Positions 8,616 to 17,093 of a DNA stretch of 64,000 nt are shown piece after piece (within the stretch, counting starts at the first letter, position 1; each line of letters starts with the position of its first letter). The translations under genes were made by a program, and so were the position numbers. The notes below the pieces were generated by a model. The model was not told where the DNA came from. It ran no database searches and saw only the letters and a program-made list of their open reading frames with translations. The DNA lies in assembly GCF_008710145.1 (NCBI RefSeq), contig NZ_VYKL01000018.1, positions 1 to 64,000 on the forward strand, given 5' to 3'. This stretch comes from Niallia endozanthoxylica. GTDB lineage: Bacteria > Bacillota > Bacilli > Bacillales > Cytobacillaceae.

Positions 8616-8894
8616 CTACGAAAAAGGAACAAAACCCTTAGATATATCATTTATCCCAGTAAAGGATATTCCAAAGAGGTTTTAAGATTAACAAAGAGAT
8701 GGACACTATATTCATAGAGTCCATCTTCTTTTATTTTAATTCCTAATCAATACCTGGCAGAGCCAGAAGTCTTTAATAAGCAGCCAGATATTCAAGGTAA
8801 GTTCTATCCTCCTGGCTATTAGAATCTAATCTAGTATCTTAAAGGAAATACCTGTACCGATATTGTATAGATTTCGTAATTATTCTACATAAAA

Positions 8895-9070
8895 TTCTAA
8901 AAATTTAATGTTTTTGTTATTTTATTTGATTATCAAAAATCCGCTTATTTATTGACTTAAACACCTTAACAATAGTTATAAACTATTATTGAATAGTTAT
9001 ATTAGAATTGTTCAATGATTGAAAACGTTTTAATATAAATTTACATCAACTGAATATTGGAGGAATGTTA
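8895..9070 (+). promoter_or_regulatory. Leader region copy B with a cre-like palindrome
   Basis: Homologous to 7550-7680. It contains TTGAAAACGTTTTAA at 9019-9033, close to the CcpA cre consensus (TGAAARCGYTTTCA), then ATAAATTTACATCAACTGA and GGAGGAATG. This suggests carbon catabolite control of the island. It is a motif match only. Confidence 0.45.
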
Positions 9071-9219
9071 ATGAACGTTGCAATAGCTGGTACTTGAGAG
9101 TAACTCGCTGCTTTTTTGCAATAATGTGCTTTTAGTAGAAAAAAGAAAAAGCAAGTAGAGGCAGTTTATAGGGGAAATCTTGAACTTACTAGTGAAAACG
9201 AAAATATTATAGCTTAAAT
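9071..9219 (+). pseudogene. Remnant of an NAD-binding dehydrogenase
   Basis: After GGAGG an ATG opens MNVAIAGT and stops at once. Further on, fragments in different frames read VLLVEKRKSK and RGNLELTSENENIIA. The order (beta-alpha-beta start, second strand with VEK, RGNLELT) resembles the N-terminal NAD domain of 3-hydroxyacyl-CoA or ketopantoate-type dehydrogenases with internal deletions. The pieces are short and the identification is tentative. Confidence 0.3.
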
Positions 9220-9274
9220 GTATTCCTTTTATTTGGGTATATATAAATTTGATAATCTATGAGGAGGGCCAAGT

Positions 9275-10243
9275 GTGAAAATAGTAGTTATTGGTTCAGG
9301 TGCAATGGGGATGCTTTTTGGAGGCAGATTAGCTTTGCAAGGTTATGATATTACAATGGTCGATGTTGCTCCTGCTGTTATAGAAAAACTAAATAACGAA
9401 GGTTTACATCTAGAAGCTGATGATGGAAATCATTTGATTTCTATTAAGGCTGCGTTTGCTGAAGATATAAACGAAGAAGTAGATTTGGTTATTTTGTTTA
9501 CAAAAACAATCTATTCAAGATCTGCATTAGAGTCGGCAAAAAAGTTCTTAGGTAAGGACACTTATGTGTTAACCCTTCAAAATGGTTTAGGGAATATAGA
9601 ATTAATCAGCGAATATGTTCCATACGACCAAATAATTGCCGGGGTTACAAATCACCCAAGTGATGTTAAGGGGATTGGAAAAATCAGTTCACACGGTTCG
9701 GGTTATACAAAAATTATGTCAGTTAACGGTATAGAAAATGAAATGTTGTATTTCATAAAAGACGCGTTACAAGAGTCAGGACTAAATGGTCAAATTGTAC
9801 CAGATGTGATGGTAGCAATTTGGGAAAAGGTTGCTTTTAATGCAGCAATTAATGCAACAACTGCGATTTGCAGAATACCGTGCGGAGGTATGGCAGTAAC
9901 AGAGCAGGGAAAACATCTTGTTTATACCATTGCAAAAGAGGCCGTAGCTGTGGCTAATGCTCATGGAGTAGATGTATCGGAAGAATCTGTCATTAAGAGT
10001 TTAACAGCTACATTTGAGGTTCATAAAGATCATTTTACCTCCATGTCAGCAGATATTATTAATAAAAGAAGAACAGAAAATGACTTTATTAATGGAGGAA
10101 TCGTTAAAAAAGCTAAAGAGGTAAATATAGAAGTTCCATATACAGAAGCATTGTATAACTTAATCTGTACGATTGAAAATACGTATGATATACAAAATCT
10201 TAATACAGATGCTGAGAAAACCAAAGAATCTGTTTCAAAATAA
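9275..10243 (+). CDS. Ketopantoate reductase-family (ApbA/PanE-like) 2-hydroxyacid dehydrogenase
   Basis: A 322-residue protein with the ketopantoate reductase fold. An N-terminal Rossmann domain carries GSGAMG (residues 7-12), followed by the family WEKVAFNAAINATTA segment and a C-terminal helical domain with the conserved SMSADIINKRRTENDFINGG block. The GTG start follows GAGGAGGG. Its neighbours are a ThDP decarboxylase-like enzyme and aromatic aldehyde dehydrogenases rather than pantothenate genes. D-mandelate dehydrogenases of enterococci belong to this family, so a role as a 2-hydroxyacid (mandelate-type) dehydrogenase is a good hypothesis. True ketopantoate reduction remains the alternative. 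Confidence 0.85.
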   Translation: MKIVVIGSGAMGMLFGGRLALQGYDITMVDVAPAVIEKLNNEGLHLEADDGNHLISIKAAFAEDINEEVDLVILFTKTIYSRSALESAKKFLGKDTYVLTLQNGLGNIELISEYVPYDQIIAGVTNHPSDVKGIGKISSHGSGYTKIMSVNGIENEMLYFIKDALQESGLNGQIVPDVMVAIWEKVAFNAAINATTAICRIPCGGMAVTEQGKHLVYTIAKEAVAVANAHGVDVSEESVIKSLTATFEVHKDHFTSMSADIINKRRTENDFINGGIVKKAKEVNIEVPYTEALYNLICTIENTYDIQNLNTDAEKTKESVSK

Positions 10244-10441
10244 AATAAATGCTAGTAGATAAATGAAAAAAATATGTAGTAGCTATTAATAGGAACGGTC
10301 GTTAAATAATGGCATTGGAAAAAGCATTTAGAGTGTAACCCTATCACTATAGTTAAAACGGCTGATTTCTATTAAAAGATCAAGACAAAAGTAGAAGAGA
10401 TTAATACACTATTTGCAAATTAAATAGAGAGAGGGATTTAT

Positions 10442-12211
10442 ATGTATACAGCAAGTACCGCATTTTTAGAAGCTCTGCAGGAAGCAGGTGTCTCTTATAT
10501 ATTTGCTAATTTGGGAAGTGATCATCCAGCCATTATTGAAAGCCTTGCTGAGGCTAAATTAAAAAATAAAAAATTACCGGAAGTCATTATTTGTCCAAAT
10601 GAAATGGTAGCATTAAGTTCAGCGCATGGATATGCACAAATTACAGGAAAACCTCAAGCTGTTATTATTCACGTTGAATGTGGCACACAGAACCTGGGCG
10701 GTGCTATTCATAATGCATCAAAAGGAAGAGTACCGGTTCTTATATTTGCGGGAGCTTCTCCTTTTACACAAGAAGGCGAGTTAACAGGAAGCCGGAACGA
10801 ATTTATTCACTGGATTCAGGATGTTTTTGACCAGCGTGGAATTATGCGTGGGTATTCTAAATACAATAATGAAATTCGTACGGGAACGAATATCAAACAA
10901 ATCGTACATCGTTCTCTACAATTTGCTAAAAGTGATCCGAAAGGTCCTGTTTACTTAATGGGTGCACGGGAGGTCATGGAAGCAGAAGTCGAACCAGTTA
11001 CAATTGATACGTCTCTGTGGGAGCCGATCATGCCGACTGCTATGCCTCCTCAATCTGTTAATGAGGTAGTTCAAGACTTACTGAAGGCTGAAAAACCACT
11101 TGTGGTTACTTCTTACTTAGGACGTAATCCAGAGGCAGTAGACGAATTAGTTACATTCTGTGAGCTTTTGTCTATCCCGGTCATTGAATCATGTCCAAAT
11201 TATATGAACTTTCCTTCTGATCACCCATTACATTGCGGGTATCAATGGAATACACCAGGACAAAATGAATTAATCGCAGATGCGGACCTTATTCTCGTAA
11301 TGGACAGTGACGTTCCTTGGATTCCATTAAAAAACAAGCCGTCTGATCAAGCGACTATTTATTACTTTGATATTGACCCGATTAAAGAAGAAATGCCTGT
11401 ATGGTACATCCCTTCTAAGAGATTTTTCAAAGTAGATTCACACATCGCTTTACAACAGTTAAACGGGCAATTAGGCAATAATGAAAATATTGATTCAGAG
11501 CTTGTTAGTAAGCGACTAAAGACTTATGCAAAAGTACACGAAAGTCAAAAACAATCCCTAGCCTTACTAGAAGAAGCAAGTCATGACTATATTACACCGG
11601 AATATTTAACAGCGTGTATTCGTGAAATCATGGATGAGGATACGATTGTTTTGAATGAAGGAATCTCCAACTATCCGACAATCTCAAATCATCTGAATGT
11701 AAACCAAAGTGGTACTCTTTTTGGTAGCGGCGCAGGGTCATTAGGGTGGAATGGAGGAGCAGCCATTGGAGTGAAGCTGGCTAAACCAGATAAAACTGTA
11801 ATTAGTCTTACTGGTGATGGAGCTTATATGTTTAGTATTCCATCAACGGTTCATTGGATGGCCAACCGATATAATACACCATTTTTAACGGTTATTTACA
11901 ACAATCATGGATGGAAATCACCAAAACTATCTACCCTTGGTGTCCACCCTACTGGAATTGCCCAACAAACCAATGAATTCTTCGTTGATTTTACACCGGT
12001 TGCGGATCTTTCAAAAATCGCAGAAGCAGCGGGAGGCGCTTTTGCCAAGAGTGTCAAAGATCCAGAACAATTGCAGGATGCTCTTAAAGAGTGTCTGCAA
12101 GCTGTAAAAGAAGGACGTTCAGCTGTTCTTGATGTTCATCTGCTAACTGTAGTAAGTGAGGGTGAACGAAAAGAGGAATCCAATAAAGAAGACCTACAAG
12201 CTATTAAATAA
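10442..12211 (+). CDS. Thiamin diphosphate-dependent decarboxylase-like enzyme (benzoylformate decarboxylase/acetolactate synthase superfamily)
   Basis: A 589-residue ThDP enzyme with Pyr, central and PP domains. The cofactor-activating Glu lies in PNEMVALSSAHGYAQ, and the metal/diphosphate motif GDGAYMF...IYNN is near residue 458. Two features recall benzoylformate decarboxylase: NLGSDHP aligns with its NPGSNE (active-site Ser) and VIIHVECGT with its INLHSAAGT (active-site His). The ATG follows GAGAGAGGG. Between a KPR-fold dehydrogenase and an aromatic-type aldehyde dehydrogenase, it would convert an aryl 2-oxoacid to an aldehyde. An acetolactate synthase-like carboligase is the alternative, as many homologues are uncharacterised. 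Confidence 0.8.
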   Translation: MYTASTAFLEALQEAGVSYIFANLGSDHPAIIESLAEAKLKNKKLPEVIICPNEMVALSSAHGYAQITGKPQAVIIHVECGTQNLGGAIHNASKGRVPVLIFAGASPFTQEGELTGSRNEFIHWIQDVFDQRGIMRGYSKYNNEIRTGTNIKQIVHRSLQFAKSDPKGPVYLMGAREVMEAEVEPVTIDTSLWEPIMPTAMPPQSVNEVVQDLLKAEKPLVVTSYLGRNPEAVDELVTFCELLSIPVIESCPNYMNFPSDHPLHCGYQWNTPGQNELIADADLILVMDSDVPWIPLKNKPSDQATIYYFDIDPIKEEMPVWYIPSKRFFKVDSHIALQQLNGQLGNNENIDSELVSKRLKTYAKVHESQKQSLALLEEASHDYITPEYLTACIREIMDEDTIVLNEGISNYPTISNHLNVNQSGTLFGSGAGSLGWNGGAAIGVKLAKPDKTVISLTGDGAYMFSIPSTVHWMANRYNTPFLTVIYNNHGWKSPKLSTLGVHPTGIAQQTNEFFVDFTPVADLSKIAEAAGGAFAKSVKDPEQLQDALKECLQAVKEGRSAVLDVHLLTVVSEGERKEESNKEDLQAIK

Positions 12212-12279
12212 GAGGTAGTATCTAACATCAGTTGCAATATTCATAATTTTCATAATATTAAAAAAGTAGGGGCGAAAAA

Positions 12280-13749
12280 ATGTCAACAGTTACAAATACA
12301 CTTAATAGTTGGACAAAGCAATATATTGGTGGAGAATGGCAAGAAGGCAACAGCCAAAATTCATATACAAATAAAAACCCGTTTGATCAATCAAGTTTAG
12401 TAAGTATCAAATTGGCTTCTATTAAAGATATTGATGCTTCTTATAAAGAAGCACAGCAAGCTCAGATTCATTGGCAGCAAAGTAATCCGAGTGAACGTGC
12501 GGATATGATGAAAAAGGCTGCGGAAGTCGTCGAAAGCATGAGAGAAGAAATCGTCAGTGTTCTCATCTCCGAAACTGGAAGCAGTGTGATTAAAGCCAAT
12601 GTTGAGGTAGACTTAGCAATCGCAGATATTCAAGAATTCGCAAATATTCCATTTAAAATGAACAGTGAAATCCGTTCCTCTGTGATACCGGATAAAGAAA
12701 ATAGAGTATATCGCTTTCCGGTGGGTGTCGTAGGGGTCATCAGTCCATTTAATTTCCCATTCTATCTATCTATGCGCGCCATTGCACCAGCACTTGCAGC
12801 TGGAAATGGAGTCGTAGCGAAGCCGGATTTACAAACATATATTTCGGGTGGTCTCATCATCGCGAAAGTATTTGAAAAAGTGGGACTACCTAAAGGTCTA
12901 TTCAATGTAGTCGTGGTGGATATTGCTGAGATAGGTGATACTTTTGTAGAACACCCGATTCCACAGGTTATCTCCTTTACAGGATCTACAGCTGTAGGTC
13001 GCCGTATTGGTGGGTTGTGCGGGAAACATTTAAAGCGCGCTGCCCTAGAACTTGGTGGCAACAATGTCATGATTGTGCTGGATGATGCTGATGTGAATCA
13101 AGCGGCTAGCGCTGCTGTGTTCGGTAAGTTTTTACATCAAGGACAAATTTGTATGTCCCTGAATCGTATCATCGTACACCGTAATATTTACAATGAATTT
13201 GTACAAGTATTTAAGGAAAAAACAGCGATGCTAAAAGCAGGAAACCCTGCCAATCCAGAAGTATTTATCGGGCCACTTATAAACGAGGGGCAAGTAAACA
13301 AAATTAAATCATTGGTGGATCAGTCCATTGAACAAGGAGCAAATTGTATCCTAAAAGGTAAAATCGAAGGTACCTTCGTTGAACCAATTATTCTAACAGA
13401 TGTTACAAATGATATGGCCGTAGCCAAAAATGAATTATTCGGTCCTGTTGCAGCCATCTTACCGGTTGATAGCGAAGAAGAAGCAATTCGGATCGCAAAT
13501 GAAAGTGATTGTGGACTGAGTGGTGCTGTTTTCACTGGCGATGTGGAACATGGAGTAAACGTAGCTCTCCAAGTTCACACAGGAATGATTCACGTCAATG
13601 ACCAAAGCGTCAACTGTGAACCAAATATTCCATTTGGCGGGGAAAAGTCATCTGGTTTGGGAAGATATGGTGGGGAATGGTCTTTAGATGAATTTACAAC
13701 AACAAGATGGGTGTCTGTTCAAAAGGTACCAAGGCCTTTTCCATTTTAG
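12280..13749 (+). CDS. NAD(P)-dependent aldehyde dehydrogenase (YfmT-like aromatic aldehyde type), copy 1
   Basis: The 489-residue protein has all ALDH motifs: SPFNFP, the nucleotide loop FTGSTAVG, the catalytic Glu in LELGGNN and the catalytic Cys in GQICMSLNR. The C-terminus (NDQSVN, FGGEKSSGLGRYGG, EFTTTRWVSVQK) matches the pattern of Bacillus subtilis YfmT, an aromatic (vanillin/benzaldehyde) aldehyde dehydrogenase. It lies 68 bp after the ThDP enzyme in the same direction, presumably in one transcript, and would oxidise the aldehyde that enzyme produces. A closely similar paralogue lies 1.7 kb downstream. Confidence 0.9.
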   Translation: MSTVTNTLNSWTKQYIGGEWQEGNSQNSYTNKNPFDQSSLVSIKLASIKDIDASYKEAQQAQIHWQQSNPSERADMMKKAAEVVESMREEIVSVLISETGSSVIKANVEVDLAIADIQEFANIPFKMNSEIRSSVIPDKENRVYRFPVGVVGVISPFNFPFYLSMRAIAPALAAGNGVVAKPDLQTYISGGLIIAKVFEKVGLPKGLFNVVVVDIAEIGDTFVEHPIPQVISFTGSTAVGRRIGGLCGKHLKRAALELGGNNVMIVLDDADVNQAASAAVFGKFLHQGQICMSLNRIIVHRNIYNEFVQVFKEKTAMLKAGNPANPEVFIGPLINEGQVNKIKSLVDQSIEQGANCILKGKIEGTFVEPIILTDVTNDMAVAKNELFGPVAAILPVDSEEEAIRIANESDCGLSGAVFTGDVEHGVNVALQVHTGMIHVNDQSVNCEPNIPFGGEKSSGLGRYGGEWSLDEFTTTRWVSVQKVPRPFPF

Positions 13750-13775
13750 ACAATAAAATGAATATTGCGTAATAC

Positions 13776-13817
13776 CTCAGAAGGACGATTAGAAAGTTCT
13801 CTTATCGTCCTTCTGAG
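13776..13817. terminator. Perfect 14-bp hairpin after aldehyde dehydrogenase copy 1
   Basis: CTCAGAAGGACGAT pairs perfectly with ATCGTCCTTCTGAG around a 14-base loop. There is no clear T run after it, so it may be a weak terminator, an RNA-stabilising hairpin or an operator. Confidence 0.5.
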
Positions 13818-13893
13818 CAAAGATTGAATGCTGAAGTTTTAATGGAAAAAGGTTTAGTTTGAAAGCACGTTTATCTGGATGAGGGGGTAAAAT

Positions 13894-15237
13894 ATGAATT
13901 CAATTAATGTTAGAGAATTTGTGGATGAATCAAAATTTAATCGCTTTCATGGACTTGTTGTCTTTTGGTGTTTTTTTATTCTAGTCTTCGATGGGTTTGA
14001 TTTAGTTGTATATGGAACCATTGTACCTGCACTTATGGAAGAATGGTCATTAACAGGGATTCAAGCAGGTGCTTTAGGTAGTTATGCGCTTTTAGGTATG
14101 ATGTTTGGTGGGTTTATATTTGGTCCATTAGCTGATAAATTTGGGCGTAAAAATATCATTATTCTTTGTGTAACGATTTTTAGTCTATTTACAGGATTAA
14201 TTGCATTTGCTACGAATACTACTCAGTTTGGTCTTTTTCGTTTTATAGCAGGTCTAGGCTTAGGAGGAATGATGCCAAATGCGATTGCACTTATGACCGA
14301 GTTTTCTCCAAAGTCATCTAAAAATACTTTAGTTTCTATTATGTTAAGTGGTTATTCTTTAGGTGGGATACTATCAGCAGCTCTTGGAATCTATTTGATT
14401 CCAAAATTTGGATGGGAATCCATGTTTTTAGTAGGAGCTATCCCATTACTTACAATCCCTATAATGTATAAATCTCTTCCTGAGTCTCCTGGTTTTCTTG
14501 TGGCTCGAAAGAAAAATAAACAGATTGCTAAAATGTTATCTAAAATAGATCCTAGCTTTATTCCTAGTAAAAATGATGTATATGAAATCGTTGTTCCTAA
14601 ACAAAAAGGTACAACTGTTTCACAATTATTTAGAAATGGCCGTGCTATCAATACTTTCATGTTTTGGATTGCATATTTTATGTGTTTATTAATGATGTAT
14701 GGTTTAAATACTTGGTTACCAAAAATTATGACTGAATCAGGATATGCAATGGGTTCAAGTTTAATGTTCTTATTAGTTTTAAACTTAGGAGCAATTGGAG
14801 GCTCGATTTTGGGAGCGTGGGCATCAGACCGCTGGAATGCTAAAACTGTTCTTGTTCTATTCTTTTTCATAGGAGCAGTATCTTTAGTTTCACTGGGACT
14901 TCAGCCAAACATCGTTCTTCTTTATATTCTTATTGCCATCGCCGGAGCGGGAACCATTGGTACACAGATTCTACTATTCTCCTTTACTTCTCAGTATTAT
15001 CCTATTCACATACGTTCAACAGGCATTGGTTGGTCGTCTGCGGTTGGAAGATTTGGCGCTATCTCTGGTCCAATGATGGGAGGAGTCCTTCTTTCTATGA
15101 ATTTGGCATTATACCAAAGCTTTATGGCCTTTGCTGTAGCAGGAATTATCGCAGCATTTGCTATTATGCTTATACAAAAGAAAAGGGAATCGAATGTTGA
15201 TTTGGAAAATTATGACTCAGATAAGCAAGTGTTATAG
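13894..15237 (+). CDS. MFS transporter, AAHS (aromatic acid:H+ symporter) family
   Basis: The 447-residue protein has twelve predicted membrane segments. The first helix carries the AAHS signature FDGFDLVVYG, the intracellular loop 2-3 has GPLADKFGRK, and loop 8-9 has the family-type GAWASDRWNAK. Members such as BenK and PcaK import benzoate, hydroxybenzoates or mandelate with protons. Lying between two aromatic-type aldehyde dehydrogenases, it probably imports the pathway substrate. The ATG follows GAGGGGG. The exact substrate is not readable. Confidence 0.9.
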   Translation: MNSINVREFVDESKFNRFHGLVVFWCFFILVFDGFDLVVYGTIVPALMEEWSLTGIQAGALGSYALLGMMFGGFIFGPLADKFGRKNIIILCVTIFSLFTGLIAFATNTTQFGLFRFIAGLGLGGMMPNAIALMTEFSPKSSKNTLVSIMLSGYSLGGILSAALGIYLIPKFGWESMFLVGAIPLLTIPIMYKSLPESPGFLVARKKNKQIAKMLSKIDPSFIPSKNDVYEIVVPKQKGTTVSQLFRNGRAINTFMFWIAYFMCLLMMYGLNTWLPKIMTESGYAMGSSLMFLLVLNLGAIGGSILGAWASDRWNAKTVLVLFFFIGAVSLVSLGLQPNIVLLYILIAIAGAGTIGTQILLFSFTSQYYPIHIRSTGIGWSSAVGRFGAISGPMMGGVLLSMNLALYQSFMAFAVAGIIAAFAIMLIQKKRESNVDLENYDSDKQVL

Positions 15238-15478
15238 AAAAATAAAACCCATGATGAACCTAAAGACATTTGATTAAACTTGAGTTTGGTGTTTTCCCAA
15301 GTAATATCATGAAAAGGGTCTGTTAAAAACTCCAAATATCACCATAATATTACTTAGTAATTTAGTTCAGTTTAAATAGTTTTGAAGATACTAAACAAGC
15401 TATAGCTGATTCCAAAAACCGGATAACTATTAAATGGATAATAAAGTTGGAGAAATGACTTAGAAGGGAATGGACTTT

Positions 15479-16948
15479 ATGACAACAGTAATGACAAAGT
15501 TTAGTCAATGGAGTAATCAATATATCGGTGGAGAATGGAGAAAAGGGCAGAGCCAAAGTGAAAATAGTAATCAGAATCCATTTGACCACTCTGAGTTAGT
15601 AAAAATTCAATTGGCTTCCGTTGAGGACATTGATGCAGCGTATCAGTCAGCAGCAAAAGCTCAGAAGAGCTGGCAAAAGTCAAGTCCGGAAACACGGTCA
15701 GCTATCTTGAAAAAAGCCGCTGAAGTGTTAGAAAATCGTAGAGAGGAAATTGTCCAGATTCTTATTGCTGAAACGGGAAGCAGCTTTGCAAAAGCTAATG
15801 CTGAGGTGGACTTTTCGATTGCTGATATTAATGAATTTGCAGAACTGCCATTTCAAATGGAAACGTCAGTTGTATCATCCGTGATCCCAGGTAAAGAAAA
15901 CCGTGTGTATCGTCTGCCAGTGGGAGTTGTGGGTGTCATTAGTCCATTTAACTTTCCATTGTATTTGTCAATGCGTGCCATTGCTCCAGCTTTAGCCGTT
16001 GGAAATGGTGTGGTTGTAAAACCCGGCTTACAAACATTCATTTCTGGCGGGTTATTTATTGCAAAAATCTTTGAAGAGGCTGGATTACCGAAAGGGGTAT
16101 TAAATGCGGTTGTTGCCTCTAGCAGTGAAATCGGAGATGTCTTTATTGAACATCCAATTCCAAAGGTCATTTCCTTTACAGGTTCAACAGCGGTTGGAAA
16201 ACGGGTTGGCGAGATTTGTGGGAAGCACTTTAAACGTGTAGCCTTAGAGCTTGGCGGAAACAATGTGATGATTGTCCTTGAGGATGCTGATATCAATCAA
16301 GCAGCGAGCGCCGCTGTGTTTGGAAAGTTTTTGCATCAAGGCCAAATTTGTATGGCATTGAATAGAATCATTGTTGATCGGAAAATTTATGATAAATTTG
16401 TCCAAGTATTTAAGGAAAAAACACAACTTATAAAATCCGGAAATCCGGCTGATCCAGAAGTATTCGTCGGGCCGCTCATTTCTAAGAATCAACTAGAACA
16501 AGTTCAAGAGTGGATTGATGAGTCAATCCGTGAAGGGGCAGTATGTATCCAAAGGGGTAATGTGACAGGAACACTAATGGAGCCTGTTATTCTAACAAAT
16601 GTGACAAATGATATGGCCATCGCAAAGAATGAGCAATTTGCACCTGTTGCAGCTATTTTACCAGTAGATAGCGAAGCAGAAGCTATTAGAATCGCAAATG
16701 ATAGCGAATATGGTTTAAGCGGCTCCATTTTTACTGGTGATTTAGAGCATGGTGTTGAAGTGGCATTACAAATACAAACTGGAATGATTCACGTAAATGA
16801 CCAAAGTGTAAACTGTGAATCGAACGTTCCGTTCGGTGGAGAAAAATCCTCTGGTGTAGGCCGATATGGCGGACATTGGTCTCTTGATGAGTTTACGACA
16901 ACTCGCTGGGTATCCGTTCAGAAGGAGAACCGTCCGTTTCCATTCTAA
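15479..16948 (+). CDS. NAD(P)-dependent aldehyde dehydrogenase (YfmT-like), copy 2
   Basis: A paralogue of the 12280 gene with the same length (489 residues) and near-identical motif blocks: SPFNFPLYLSMRAIAPAL, FTGSTAVGKRVG, LELGGNN, GQICMALNRI with the catalytic Cys, and FGGEKSSGVGRYGG. I chose the ATG at 15479, which has GAAGGGA at a spacing of 10, over the ATG nine bases upstream that lies on top of that site. It has its own intergenic region and terminator, so it is likely a separate unit. The copies differ throughout, so the duplication is not recent. Different aldehyde preferences or expression conditions are possible. Confidence 0.9.
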   Translation: MTTVMTKFSQWSNQYIGGEWRKGQSQSENSNQNPFDHSELVKIQLASVEDIDAAYQSAAKAQKSWQKSSPETRSAILKKAAEVLENRREEIVQILIAETGSSFAKANAEVDFSIADINEFAELPFQMETSVVSSVIPGKENRVYRLPVGVVGVISPFNFPLYLSMRAIAPALAVGNGVVVKPGLQTFISGGLFIAKIFEEAGLPKGVLNAVVASSSEIGDVFIEHPIPKVISFTGSTAVGKRVGEICGKHFKRVALELGGNNVMIVLEDADINQAASAAVFGKFLHQGQICMALNRIIVDRKIYDKFVQVFKEKTQLIKSGNPADPEVFVGPLISKNQLEQVQEWIDESIREGAVCIQRGNVTGTLMEPVILTNVTNDMAIAKNEQFAPVAAILPVDSEAEAIRIANDSEYGLSGSIFTGDLEHGVEVALQIQTGMIHVNDQSVNCESNVPFGGEKSSGVGRYGGHWSLDEFTTTRWVSVQKENRPFPF

Positions 16949-16970
16949 TATTCAGTTTTATTTTATAAAG

Positions 16971-17008
16971 AAGATCCCTTGGTCCAAAAGACTAAAGGGA
17001 TTTTCTTC
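16971..17008 (+). terminator. Terminator after aldehyde dehydrogenase copy 2
   Basis: ATCCCTTGGTC pairs with GACTAAAGGGAT, with flanking GAAG/CTTC pairs and a T-rich tail. Confidence 0.65.
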
Positions 17009-17093
17009 ATATATATCGGTAATGCATAAGTGGATTATAGAAAGAGCTCTAAGATATAAGAGTTTAATAGAAAAATGAGGAGGAAGTTAGGAT

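Noticed and set aside
10300..10345. Possible sigma54 -24/-12 promoter (TGGCAT...AAGCA)
   Set aside because: The GG-to-GC spacing is one base too long and the -12 element is poor, so I do not call it.
14391..14870. Minus-strand frame of 159 codons inside the MFS transporter
   Set aside because: It lies wholly antisense to a well-supported gene and has no family features.
15853..16296. Minus-strand frame of 147 codons inside aldehyde dehydrogenase copy 2
   Set aside because: It is antisense to a conserved enzyme, and a related shadow occurs at the same place in copy 1, as expected from shared codons.
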